Below are positions 7,325-14,610 of a DNA stretch of 15,422 nucleotides, one piece after another. The position numbers were made by a program, and so were the translations under genes. Source of the DNA: Monoglobus sp964442605. Its GTDB lineage: Bacteria > Bacillota > Clostridia > Monoglobales > Monoglobaceae. The notes under the pieces were generated by a model that saw nothing but the letters and a program-made list of their open reading frames with translations, was not told the DNA's origin and did no database searches. The stretch's first letter is position 1. Each line of letters begins with the position of its first letter. The stretch covers positions 1 through 15,422 of the forward strand of contig CAYTZR010000041.1 of the NCBI GenBank assembly GCA_964442605.1. Reading direction: 5' to 3'.

Positions 7325-8726
7325 ATCCCTTATATGCCATATATATATCCAGTTTTCCGGCGGTTTCATAGGGAGAGTGCATCGAAAGCAACGGAACGCC
7401 CACATCAACAACATCAATATCCAAGTTTCCGACATACGCGGCGATTGTACCGCCGCCTCCGCCGTCAATCTTGCCAAGCTCGCCGGACTGCCACTTTACG
7501 CCGGCTGTGTTGAAGATACTTCTCATTTTAGCCATAAGCTCCGCCCCGGCATCGCTTGAACCGCTCTTGCCGCCGCTGCCGCTGTACTTCATAACGCCCA
7601 AGCCGCCGTTGATAACAGGCGCGTTGCGCTTTTCGCTTGCTTCGGGATAGTTCGGGTCAAAACCCGCGCAAACATCAGCGGAGAGCGATACGGAATTTGA
7701 GATTGTGTCTCTCAGCTTCAGGTCGCTGTAGCTGTCGCAGCATTTGTCAACTATCTTTGCCAAAATATTTTCAAAATAACGTGACCGCATGCCGGTGTTG
7801 CCCACACTGCCAATCTCCTCCTTATCAACAAGCAGGCATATAGCGGTGCGCTTGGGACGCTTTAAGTCGGCTACAGCCCTCATTGCGCCATACGCGCAAA
7901 CCTTGTCGTCATGACCGTATGCGGCAACCATGCTTCTGTCAAAGCCCAAATCTCTCGCCTTGTACGCGGGAACGGCTTCTATTTCGGAGCTGATAAAATC
8001 CTCCTCGCAAATGTCATATTTTTCATTGAGCAGGCTTAAGATATTATACTTTACCTTTTCTTTTATCTCGTCATTTGCTTTGTTGTTCGTCTTTTTACCG
8101 TCCGTCTCATATTCGGCATTGCCCAAAATTATGTTAAGGCTCTCACCCGGGAATGCCTCAATCACTTTTTTCTGCATCTGATCCTTGGCAAAATGGGGAA
8201 GCAAATCCGTAATCATAAACGTGGGGTCATTATCCTTCTCGCCGACAGTTATTTTAATCTGGGTTCCGTCCTGAAGCGTAGCGACACCGTGCAAAGCAAG
8301 GGGAATGGTTGTCCACTGGTATTTCTTGATACCGCCGTAATAATGGGTCTTAAAGTACGCGAAGTGACCGTCCTCATAGAGCGGATTGGGTTTTAAGTCA
8401 AGTCTGGGCGAGTCAATATGCGCTCCCACAATAGATGTACCTTCGGTAATATCGGCGCTGCCTATTACAGCCGCGACTACACCCTTGCCTCGGTTTATTG
8501 TGTACACTCTGTCACCCGGCTTCAGGCTTTCCTTTACACCGAGCGGCTTAAAGCCGTTATCCTCCAGATACTTCTGTGCCTCTGTAGCGAATTCTCTTTC
8601 CGTCTTTGCCTTATCAAGAAACTCTTTATATTCATCACTGTACGCGTTTACGCACTTCTTTTCATCAGAGCTGAGCTCTGAAAGCCTGTTCCTGTTCTCA
8701 TAAAGCAGATTTTTAATTTTTGACAT
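7302..8726 (-). CDS. M18-family zinc aminopeptidase
   Basis: Cytosolic metallo-aminopeptidase of 474 residues that removes N-terminal residues from peptides with two zinc ions. Family landmarks in order: GAHIDSPRLDLKP (His103), YGHDDKVCAYGA (Asp273 or 274), the acidic pair in LLVDKEEIGSVGNTGM (Glu303/304), SADVCAGFDP (Asp351), and LSMHSPYETAG (His450). These supply the metal ligands and catalytic glutamate of M18 enzymes. There is no signal peptide. An in-frame ATG 14 codons upstream lies inside the transglycosylase gene and has no ribosome binding site; ATG at 8724-8726 has a perfect AGGAGG (8735-8740) 8 bases upstream, so I use it. It is the last gene of the coaE-transglycosylase-aminopeptidase set. 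Its final codons form part of a 19-base direct repeat. The symbol apeA is used for some relatives, but I leave it unassigned. Confidence 0.92.
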   Translation of the reverse strand: MSKIKNLLYENRNRLSELSSDEKKCVNAYSDEYKEFLDKAKTEREFATEAQKYLEDNGFKPLGVKESLKPGDRVYTINRGKGVVAAVIGSADITEGTSIVGAHIDSPRLDLKPNPLYEDGHFAYFKTHYYGGIKKYQWTTIPLALHGVATLQDGTQIKITVGEKDNDPTFMITDLLPHFAKDQMQKKVIEAFPGESLNIILGNAEYETDGKKTNNKANDEIKEKVKYNILSLLNEKYDICEEDFISSEIEAVPAYKARDLGFDRSMVAAYGHDDKVCAYGAMRAVADLKRPKRTAICLLVDKEEIGSVGNTGMRSRYFENILAKIVDKCCDSYSDLKLRDTISNSVSLSADVCAGFDPNYPEASEKRNAPVINGGLGVMKYSGSGGKSGSSDAGAELMAKMRSIFNTAGVKWQSGELGKIDGGGGGTIAAYVGNLDIDVVDVGVPLLSMHSPYETAGKLDIYMAYKGYKAFFER

Positions 8727-8739
8727 ATTTATTGCCTCC

Positions 8740-9387
8740 TTAATCATATATTTCCTTATATTTTTCATAGGACGAATTTACGCCTATTACATAATTCTCG
8801 GTTTCAGGGAACGGAATTTCCGTAAGCTCTCCGCCGTTGCTGTATCGGTCATCGGCAAGCCAGCTGTCAACATTTCCTATACCGCCGTTATACGCTGCGA
8901 CGGCGATGCTTATATCGCCATCGTATCTGTCAAGCAGCCACGATAGGTAATATGTTCCGATATTTATATTAATATCCGGTATGTATAGGTCATCGGGAAT
9001 TACAACATCAAGCCCCAGCTTCTTCGCGCAATCCGTTGCGGTTTCCTCCTGAATTTGCATAAGCCCATACGCTCCCGCCTGAGATACCGCGTATCTGTCA
9101 AACTTGCTCTCGGTTTTTATAACCGCGTAAACCAGATACTTGTCTACATCATACTTTCTCGAATATTTTTCGACATAGCTCTGATATTCTATGGGATATT
9201 GCTGCGCGGTCACGCTGCCGCTGATTTCCGAAAGCTTGCTCTTTATCACATCGGTACAGCCGCGCATCGTGAAAACGACTGCAATCAACACCGCGATTAC
9301 GGCTAAAAAAGCGGCACAGCCGCAGCCTCTGCTGTTATTACGGGCAGCTCCGCGCCTTTTTTTAGTTGACCTGTTCGTTGTCCTCAT
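8740..9387 (-). CDS. Membrane-anchored lytic transglycosylase (SLT domain)
   Basis: Cleaves the MurNAc-GlcNAc glycan backbone of peptidoglycan non-hydrolytically. The protein has 215 residues. A basic N-terminus (residues 1-20, TTNRSTKKRRGAARNNSR) is followed by one transmembrane segment at about 22-41, so the catalytic domain should face the wall. The SLT fold spans about 65-205, with catalytic Glu93 in KTESKFD, then GAYGLMQI (105-112), AVAAYNGG (162-169) and ENYV (197-200). The set matches soluble-lytic-transglycosylase-like proteins usually found beside coaE and polA in Clostridia. The ATG (9385-9387) begins one base after the coaE stop, so the two are translationally coupled. Its stop overlaps the ribosome binding site of the aminopeptidase gene. 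Confidence 0.93.
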   Translation of the reverse strand: MRTTNRSTKKRRGAARNNSRGCGCAAFLAVIAVLIAVVFTMRGCTDVIKSKLSEISGSVTAQQYPIEYQSYVEKYSRKYDVDKYLVYAVIKTESKFDRYAVSQAGAYGLMQIQEETATDCAKKLGLDVVIPDDLYIPDININIGTYYLSWLLDRYDGDISIAVAAYNGGIGNVDSWLADDRYSNGGELTEIPFPETENYVIGVNSSYEKYKEIYD

Positions 9388-9388
9388 A

Positions 9389-10048
9389 TCATTTACCCGC
9401 GTCTGTATTAATCAGCCTTTCATACAATCTCTTAACATTTTCTTTTAATTCATCTGATTTTTTCGCGTCATCCGTGGCATATGAATTGTTTGAATTATTT
9501 AAATTGTTTGTATTATTTTCTATAACATAATCAACCCTTTTTTTAAGCTCCGCGTCACTGAGCTGGTTATTCATACGCTCAATCACCTGTCTGCGAGATA
9601 TGCCGTCTCTTTCCGTAACACGGGCTATCCTGACCTCAGTATCAGCCAAAACCCCAACCGATTTATCGTAAGGCACGGTAAATTCCGGCGAAAACAGCAG
9701 CGGTACGTCAAGAACTATCATATCACAGCTCCCCGAGCTTATGACTGATTTTATTATATCCCGCATTTTCTCGCAGACATACCCGTGGGTGATTTTATTA
9801 AGCGCGTCAAGCTGCCGCTTATCATTAAACACAATATCCGCCAGAGCCTTTCTGTTAACGGTTCCGTCGCTGTTTAATATACCTCTTCCGAACCGCTCCG
9901 CGACTTCGTTATAGGCAGGCTCGCCCTTCCTTAAAATCCCCTCGGCGATTTCATCCGCGTCTATAGTGTATGCTCCCAGCTCCTTAAAAATACCTGTAAC
10001 AAAGCTTTTACCCGAGCCTATACCGCCCGTCACTCCAACAACAATCAT
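9389..10048 (-). CDS. coaE: Dephospho-CoA kinase
   Basis: Phosphorylates the 3'-hydroxyl of dephospho-CoA with ATP, the last step of coenzyme A synthesis. The 219-residue protein has the P-loop TGGIGSGKS (residues 7-15), the substrate-binding IDADEIA (Asp31-region), the lid arginines around RVTERDGISRRQVIERMNNQ, and DYVIENN near the C-terminus. After this conserved end lies an Asn-rich insertion (residues 178-189, NNTNNLNNSNNS) before the last helix, which is unusual; the active site does not appear affected. The start ATG (10046-10048) has a GAGGTGG ribosome binding site. It heads the three-gene set coaE, lytic transglycosylase, aminopeptidase, and lies 135 bases downstream of polA. Confidence 0.95.
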   Translation of the reverse strand: MIVVGVTGGIGSGKSFVTGIFKELGAYTIDADEIAEGILRKGEPAYNEVAERFGRGILNSDGTVNRKALADIVFNDKRQLDALNKITHGYVCEKMRDIIKSVISSGSCDMIVLDVPLLFSPEFTVPYDKSVGVLADTEVRIARVTERDGISRRQVIERMNNQLSDAELKKRVDYVIENNTNNLNNSNNSYATDDAKKSDELKENVKRLYERLINTDAGK

Positions 10049-10066
10049 TCTGCCACCTCAATATAT

Positions 10067-10083
10067 CGCAATATCGCAATATC
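10067..10083. repeat. Short tandem repeat (CGCAATAT x2) in the coaE leader
   Basis: Two perfect head-to-tail copies of CGCAATAT (10067-10074, 10075-10082) plus one extra base, flanked by partial copies. They lie about 20 bases upstream of the coaE ribosome binding site, within the leader predicted from the promoter at 10107-10115. Function is unknown and it may be slippage. Confidence 0.5.
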
Positions 10084-10106
10084 TTATCGCATTACCACAT
10101 CATATT

Positions 10107-10115
10107 ATTATATCA
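10107..10115 (-). promoter_or_regulatory. Extended -10 promoter upstream of coaE
   Basis: Minus-strand TGATATAAT, i.e. a perfect TATAAT (10107-10112) preceded by TG and one base. No good -35 hexamer is seen at the right distance, as expected of an extended -10 promoter. It would drive coaE, the transglycosylase and the aminopeptidase. No terminator was seen after polA, so read-through is also possible. Confidence 0.45.
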
Positions 10116-10183
10116 CAAAACTAATTAAACACATATCGTATTACCGAATAATTAGATTGCTGTAACACAATTGTTTGATTTAA

Positions 10184-12805
10184 TCATTTTGTGTCATACC
10201 AGCGTTTGCCGGAGTTTAAGTCAACCGTCAGCGGAACCTTAAGCGCCGCCGCGTTCTGCATTTCCTCGCGCAGTATGCGTTCCACCGCTTCCTTTTCATC
10301 AAGCTCCGCCTCGATTATAAGCTCGTCATGCACCTGTAAAATCAGCTTTGACCTCAGCCCCTCCGACTTTAAGCGGCGATAAACGTTAACCATCGCGATT
10401 TTTATTATATCCGCGGCGGTTCCCTGTATGGGGGCGTTTCTGGCAACCCTTTCGCCGAACGCCTGAGTTATCTTGCTGCTCGCTTTCAGCTCCGGCAGGT
10501 AACGGCGGCGTCCCAGCTTTGTGGTAACGTAACCGTCCCGTCTTGCCTGCTCAACTATGCTTTTCATGTACTTGTCAACACCGCTGTAGTGGCTCAGATA
10601 ATCGTTTATATATTTTTCGGCTTCCTTTCGGCTGACCTTTATATCCTGTGCCAGCGAAAACGCGCCGATACCGTAGACTATTCCGAAATTGACAGCCTTT
10701 GCCCTAAAGCGCATGGTTGAATCAACCTTATCAAGCGGAACCCCGAACACCTGCGACGCGGTCTGCCGGTGTATGTCGGTGTTTGTGCGGAAAGCCCTGC
10801 ACATATTTTCATCGCCCGAAATATCCGCCAGCACTCTCAGCTCAATCTGCGAATAGTCCGCGTCCACAAGGATTTTATTTTCACCGGCGGCGAACATTTT
10901 TCTTATCTCGCGCCCCAGCTCCGTGCGAACAGGTATATTCTGCAAATTCGGCTCTGTGCTGCTTATTCTGCCGGTTGCCGTAACCGTCTGATTAAAGCTG
11001 GAATGTATGCGCCCCGTGTCCTTGTTTATCACCTCAAGCATACTGTCCACATATGTGGAGTTCAGCTTTGTAACCGTTCTGTACTCGATAATATCCTCGA
11101 TTATCGGGTGCGAGCCAACGAGCTTTTTCAGCACATCAATGTTGGTTGAGTACCCTCTCCTGGTCTTTTTGCCGTGGGGCAGAGCAAGCTTTTCAAAGAG
11201 TATTGTTCCCAGCTGCTTGGGCGAATTTATATTAAACTCCTCGCCGGCATAATCATATATCTCGTTTGTCAGAGCTTCTATCCTTGCTTTCAGCTTTTTG
11301 CCGAACTCCGAGAGCTCGTTTCTGTCAACGTACATTCCGACAATCTGCATATCCGCCAGCACCTTTATAAGCGGCATCTCGACGTCATAATAAAGGCTTT
11401 CCTGACCGTTCTTCTTTATGTCGTTTTTAAAATATTCGGTGAGCCTGATAACCGCCGCCAATATATCCGCGTCGTTTCCGTCTGCTTCGGCTGTATCCAT
11501 GGAAATCTGTCCGTCTCCATCAATGACTGTACTCGATGACAAGCTCTGTCCCAGACAGTCGAGGCACAAAAAATCAATGCCGTACTTCGTTCCCGAGGGG
11601 TTATTTAAATACGCTGCGATAAGCACGTCAAAGCCCGGCTCTGTATAATCGATACCGTAACGGTTCAGGTGCAGCATGTCCCGCTTTAGGTCATAGCCGT
11701 ATTTTTTGATTTTCCCGCTTTCGAATATACGTTTAAGCCCGTCAAGACTCATATCCGAATGATACATGACGTTTCCGTCGGCAGAGAAGGTCAGCCGTCC
11801 GGAGTCATGGTTTAGATAATAATACATATATCCGCTTTGTTCAATCAAAGCTACCGCTTCGTTTTCGGAAATCAAGCCGCTCTCTCCCGTTATGGCGGAA
11901 ATAACATTCTCCTGCCGCGCCGCTTCGGACAAATTTAATCTTTTAATAAATGACTTAAAGTTAAGCCTAACGAAAATCTCACTCAGCCTTTCAATGTTCG
12001 GCTTTTCGTATTTATAGTCATCAAGCTTAAAGTCTATCGGCACATCGCGGACAATAGTTGCCAGAGTCTTGCTTAAATACGCCATATCCCTGTCGTTTTT
12101 AAGCTTTGTTCTGATTGAGTTCGTAACCTCGATTTCATCGATATTGTCATATATATTCTCTACGCTTTTATATTTCTGTATCAGCGAAAACGCCGTCTTT
12201 TCTCCTACGCCCTTAACACCGGGGATATTGTCGCTTGGGTCGCCCATCAGCCCTTTTACGTCAATATATTCGGCAGGCGTAACACCGAACCTTTCATAGA
12301 CCGCTCCGCCGTTATACGGAGTGGTAGTCGTGCTGCCCGCTCTTGTAATAACCAGCTTAATCACCGTATTATCGGATGCCAGCTGCAAATCGTCCTTATC
12401 TCCGGTTAAAACGCTGCATTTGATACCGCTCTCATCGCAAATTCTCGAAACAGTGCCGATTATATCGTCCGCCTCGTAGCCATCCAGCTCAACGCATTTG
12501 CAATCCATAGACCCGAGAATTTCCTTCATCAGAGGAATTTGAACCAAAAAGTCCTCCGGCGCGGGCTTTCTTTGAGCCTTATAGCCGTCAAACATCTTGT
12601 GTCTGAATGTGGGACCCTTTAGGTCAAAGGCAACGCCAAGATAATCCGGAGATTCTTCCTCCAGGTATTTAAGCAGTATATTCAAAAATCCGTACACAGC
12701 GTTTGTGGGCGTCCCGTCGGGAGCCGTGAGCGGTCTTATACCGTAATACGCCCTGTTTAATATACTGTTTCCGTCCACAATTAAAAGCTTCTTGCTCTCA
12801 GCCAT
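10184..12805 (-). CDS. polA: DNA polymerase I
   Basis: Repair and Okazaki-fragment-processing polymerase of 873 residues. The N-terminal 5'-3' flap exonuclease (about 1-290) has YEADDIIGT, LTGDKDDLQL and GDPSDNIPGVKGVGEKTA. The middle 3'-5' exonuclease fold (about 300-470) keeps the overall shape (YGYDLKRDMLHL, FDVLIAAYLNNP) but lacks the DxE metal-binding motif, so proofreading should be inactive, as in Bacillus and Thermus Pol I. The polymerase domain has TGRISSTEPNLQNIP, motif A DADYSQIELRVLA (Asp648), motif B RFRAKAVNFGIVYG (Lys703, Phe707, Tyr711) and motif C QVHDEL (His826, Asp827). The ATG (12803-12805) follows a GAAAGG ribosome binding site. It is probably transcribed from its own promoter. 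Confidence 0.97.
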   Translation of the reverse strand: MAESKKLLIVDGNSILNRAYYGIRPLTAPDGTPTNAVYGFLNILLKYLEEESPDYLGVAFDLKGPTFRHKMFDGYKAQRKPAPEDFLVQIPLMKEILGSMDCKCVELDGYEADDIIGTVSRICDESGIKCSVLTGDKDDLQLASDNTVIKLVITRAGSTTTTPYNGGAVYERFGVTPAEYIDVKGLMGDPSDNIPGVKGVGEKTAFSLIQKYKSVENIYDNIDEIEVTNSIRTKLKNDRDMAYLSKTLATIVRDVPIDFKLDDYKYEKPNIERLSEIFVRLNFKSFIKRLNLSEAARQENVISAITGESGLISENEAVALIEQSGYMYYYLNHDSGRLTFSADGNVMYHSDMSLDGLKRIFESGKIKKYGYDLKRDMLHLNRYGIDYTEPGFDVLIAAYLNNPSGTKYGIDFLCLDCLGQSLSSSTVIDGDGQISMDTAEADGNDADILAAVIRLTEYFKNDIKKNGQESLYYDVEMPLIKVLADMQIVGMYVDRNELSEFGKKLKARIEALTNEIYDYAGEEFNINSPKQLGTILFEKLALPHGKKTRRGYSTNIDVLKKLVGSHPIIEDIIEYRTVTKLNSTYVDSMLEVINKDTGRIHSSFNQTVTATGRISSTEPNLQNIPVRTELGREIRKMFAAGENKILVDADYSQIELRVLADISGDENMCRAFRTNTDIHRQTASQVFGVPLDKVDSTMRFRAKAVNFGIVYGIGAFSLAQDIKVSRKEAEKYINDYLSHYSGVDKYMKSIVEQARRDGYVTTKLGRRRYLPELKASSKITQAFGERVARNAPIQGTAADIIKIAMVNVYRRLKSEGLRSKLILQVHDELIIEAELDEKEAVERILREEMQNAAALKVPLTVDLNSGKRWYDTK

Positions 12806-12838
12806 AATATTCTGCCTTTCCGATTTAAATTTAAGAAT

Positions 12839-12867
12839 ATAATAACATACAATTACATATAATTCAA
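12839..12867 (-). promoter_or_regulatory. Sigma-A-like promoter of polA
   Basis: Minus-strand TTGAAT (12862-12867), a 17-base spacer and TATTAT (12839-12844), about 34 bases upstream of the polA start. The 116-base intergenic region also has two copies of AAATAAATTGAA in direct orientation just upstream of or overlapping the -35. No clear terminator was seen for the preceding gene. Confidence 0.5.
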
Positions 12868-12921
12868 TTTATTTTCAATTTATTTTTCAAAAATTTCCAT
12901 TATGTATGAATAAGTATGAAT

Positions 12922-13455
12922 TCAACAATCTCCCTCAAGCATCATATTTAAAAGCTTCTCTTCCAAAGCCGCGTAGTCCGTCTGTTCTGTGTCGGTATAA
13001 TTATAAAATTTGCTTTTTTTCTCTGTATTATTAATTTTTTTGTTTTGTTTGGTTTTGTATTGTTTATTTAATGCTTGCCAACTGCATTCCGACTGAGCCT
13101 CCTTGTATGTATCCGTGTGAGTTTCCTTTGTGTTGCCGTTTGCGTCCTTTAAAACAACACAGGACTTTTGTCTTGAGGCAAACGGTATAATAGTATACAC
13201 CGAGCATTGATTGCCGCTGCGCTCTTTAAAATCAATCAGCCCATGCTGCTTCAGCTTGTTACGCGCTTTGTATATGGCGTTCTTTTTTAAACCTGTTCTT
13301 GATTCGAGAATTTTAATCGGCACCGTGAAACTCTCTTTCCACATCAGCTTATTGTTTGTGTACATCAAAGCGTGCCACAAGGCAATAACCGAACTTCCGG
13401 ACGGATTTTCTTCCAGCCAATTATAAAACTCCCTAATCTCGGTTAAATAATTCAT
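12922..13455 (-). CDS. Helix-turn-helix protein resembling phage/plasmid replication initiators (DnaD-like N-terminus)
   Basis: 177 residues. The N-terminus (FYNWLEENPSGSSVIALWHA, then FTVPIKILESRTGLKKNAIY) and the winged-helix-like stretch at about 48-92 (KARNKLKQHGLIDF) match the replisome-organiser/DnaD-N type domain common in Firmicutes prophages and mobile elements. A polar low-complexity linker (about 115-148, Lys/Asn/Thr-rich) leads to a short C-terminal motif, FYNYTDTEQTDYAALEEKLL, which resembles the NF-x-QR-x-YD-x-LE tail often seen in these initiators. The central DnaD-like ssDNA-binding domain is missing, so it may be a short form or remnant. ATG at 13453-13455 has AAAGGAG (13465-13471) as ribosome binding site. 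It is divergent from the restriction operon and shares its upstream region, so regulating that operon is possible, but nothing shows it. Confidence 0.65.
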   Translation of the reverse strand: MNYLTEIREFYNWLEENPSGSSVIALWHALMYTNNKLMWKESFTVPIKILESRTGLKKNAIYKARNKLKQHGLIDFKERSGNQCSVYTIIPFASRQKSCVVLKDANGNTKETHTDTYKEAQSECSWQALNKQYKTKQNKKINNTEKKSKFYNYTDTEQTDYAALEEKLLNMMLEGDC

Positions 13456-13492
13456 GCATATATGCTCCTTTCTATTTTCTAATAATAATTAT

Positions 13493-13522
13493 ATAATAAT
13501 TATAAATAAAAAAGGGTGCCAA
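13493..13522 (-). promoter_or_regulatory. Candidate promoter of the helix-turn-helix gene
   Basis: Minus-strand TTGGCA (13517-13522), an 18-base spacer and TATTAT (13493-13498). The region is very A/T-rich and other -10 choices are possible. A nearby direct repeat TGGCA-N5-TGGCA was noted on the same strand. Confidence 0.4.
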
Positions 13523-13593
13523 AACATGCCATAAAATTATATAATTAATCATTACCGTTTGAAAAGCAGCTTGTAAATTTCCGTACCAATATA

Positions 13594-13622
13594 TTGACAT
13601 TTTGTCGCCGTTGTGCTACAAT
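13594..13622 (+). promoter_or_regulatory. Near-consensus sigma-A promoter of the restriction-modification operon
   Basis: TTGACA (13594-13599), a 17-base spacer and TACAAT (13617-13622): eleven of twelve consensus bases with ideal spacing. Transcription would begin near 13629, giving a leader of ~140 nt before the endonuclease start. It is the strongest-looking promoter in the window. The 315-base divergent region 13456-13770 also holds the opposing promoter and the leader repeats. Confidence 0.75.
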
Positions 13623-13625
13623 ATA

Positions 13626-13723
13626 TTCCGTTAAATCAAGCTTTGTACACTGCACACGTTGCAATCGTTCACAAGCTCCGTTTCAAGCGAGCTTGATTGA
13701 ACATTTTCCCGATTTAAACGGAA
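13626..13723 (+). promoter_or_regulatory. Nested inverted repeats in the leader of the restriction-modification operon
   Basis: Outer arms TTCCGTTAAATC (13626-13637) and GATTTAAACGGAA (13711-13723) are complementary except for one extra base. Inner arms AATCAAGCT (13634-13642) and AGCTTGATT (13690-13698) are perfectly complementary. The left arms share AATC, so the complete outer and inner pairings compete. A third option pairs AAGCTC (13673-13678) with GAGCTT (13689-13694). The element lies from just downstream of the -10 to ~48 bases before the endonuclease start, so it may be an RNA switch-like leader or an operator. Confidence 0.5.
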
Positions 13724-13770
13724 ATGTAAGAAAATCGAAACCCTGTTACTTATGAAGGGAGCAGTTATAT

Positions 13771-14610
13771 ATGAAGAATGAAGTTGAAAAGGGCTTGTTT
13801 GCCGTCCAATTAAAAGATTTTGCCAATAATTTAAGAAATTTTATTACTTTGGATGACGAGTGGACTATCAGGGGTTTTATTGATATATTTAAAAATATTT
13901 ACACAATTTCCTCTGATACCAAAATTGTTTCAAAAGTGCTTGAACTTCATTTGTTCCCACACTTTTTGAGTTTTGCCGAAAAAAATAATTATAGCATCGA
14001 ACTTGCTACGTATCAAAATTGGTATCCTGACTTGACCTTTATATCAAAGAGCAACCCGCAAATAAAGTTTGCTGTAGATATAAAAACAACATACAGAGAT
14101 GAGAAATACCCCGATTTCTGCAATGGTTTTACTCTGGGTTCACATGGTGAATACTTTGTTGAACGTGCAAGTACAAAAAATATTCAATATCCATATGATG
14201 AATACAGCGGACACTTTTGTTTGGGAATTATATATACGCGCTCAGTTCTCGAAAAAAATGAAGAAACTCACGTCTATTCCATAGACGAGATTGAAACCAT
14301 ACCGGCAGTTATAAAGAATTTTTTGTTTTTTGCTGAGGAAAAATGGAAGATTGCAAGCGATAAGGGCGGAAGCGGAAATACTGCAAATATAGGCAGTATC
14401 AAAAGAATTGATGACATATTAAACGGTAACGGCATTTTTGCCAAGGCGGGCGAGGAGCTGTTTGACGATTATTGGACAAATTTCGGAAAAATCGAAACCC
14501 TTGTAAACGGAAAACGTAAAAAACTGTCATCTTTTGATGAATATTTACAATACCGTGGTTTACCCGCAGATCTGAACAACACCAAAGCGCTGAAAAGGAG
14601 AACAAAATGA
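13771..14610 (+). CDS. Type II restriction endonuclease, EcoRV-like (predicted GATATC)
   Basis: 279 residues, against 245 for EcoRV; the extra length is mainly a ~15-residue N-terminal extension, a short insert near 110-118 and a longer tail. The PD-(D/E)xK site is intact: Asp87 in NWYPDLTF, Asp103 and Lys105 in VDIKTTY, at EcoRV spacing (Asp74, Asp90, Lys92), plus Glu58 matching Glu45. Gln82-Asn83 match the EcoRV Q-loop. The recognition loop GSGNTANIGSI (200-210) matches EcoRV GSGNTTNIGSI with one change, which is the basis for predicting GATATC, cut blunt in the centre. TKNIQYPYDEY and IIYTR also match. Start ATG 13771 has AAGGGAG (13755-13761). The stop overlaps the methyltransferase start in ATGA. 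Sequence is AT-richer than polA (one line counted, 35% G+C), suggesting transfer. Confidence 0.93.
   Translation: MKNEVEKGLFAVQLKDFANNLRNFITLDDEWTIRGFIDIFKNIYTISSDTKIVSKVLELHLFPHFLSFAEKNNYSIELATYQNWYPDLTFISKSNPQIKFAVDIKTTYRDEKYPDFCNGFTLGSHGEYFVERASTKNIQYPYDEYSGHFCLGIIYTRSVLEKNEETHVYSIDEIETIPAVIKNFLFFAEEKWKIASDKGGSGNTANIGSIKRIDDILNGNGIFAKAGEELFDDYWTNFGKIETLVNGKRKKLSSFDEYLQYRGLPADLNNTKALKRRTK

Noticed and set aside
10177..10187. Palindrome TGATTTAATCA at the end of polA as a terminator
   Set aside because: It is A/T-rich with a one-base centre and no following T run, so it cannot form a stable terminator hairpin.
13510..13522. Sigma-54 promoter (TGGCAC at -24) for the helix-turn-helix gene
   Set aside because: The -12 TTGC element is missing at the required spacing; the bases there are T and A only.
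13456..13770. A controller (C) protein gene for the restriction system
   Set aside because: No open frame of suitable size with a helix-turn-helix is present between the two divergent genes. The neighbouring helix-turn-helix protein is longer than typical C proteins and resembles replication initiators.
13752..13781. 9-codon leader peptide (ATG at 13752) overlapping the endonuclease start
   Set aside because: Its ATG lies just before the endonuclease ribosome binding site and has no ribosome binding site of its own; the short frame is likely chance.
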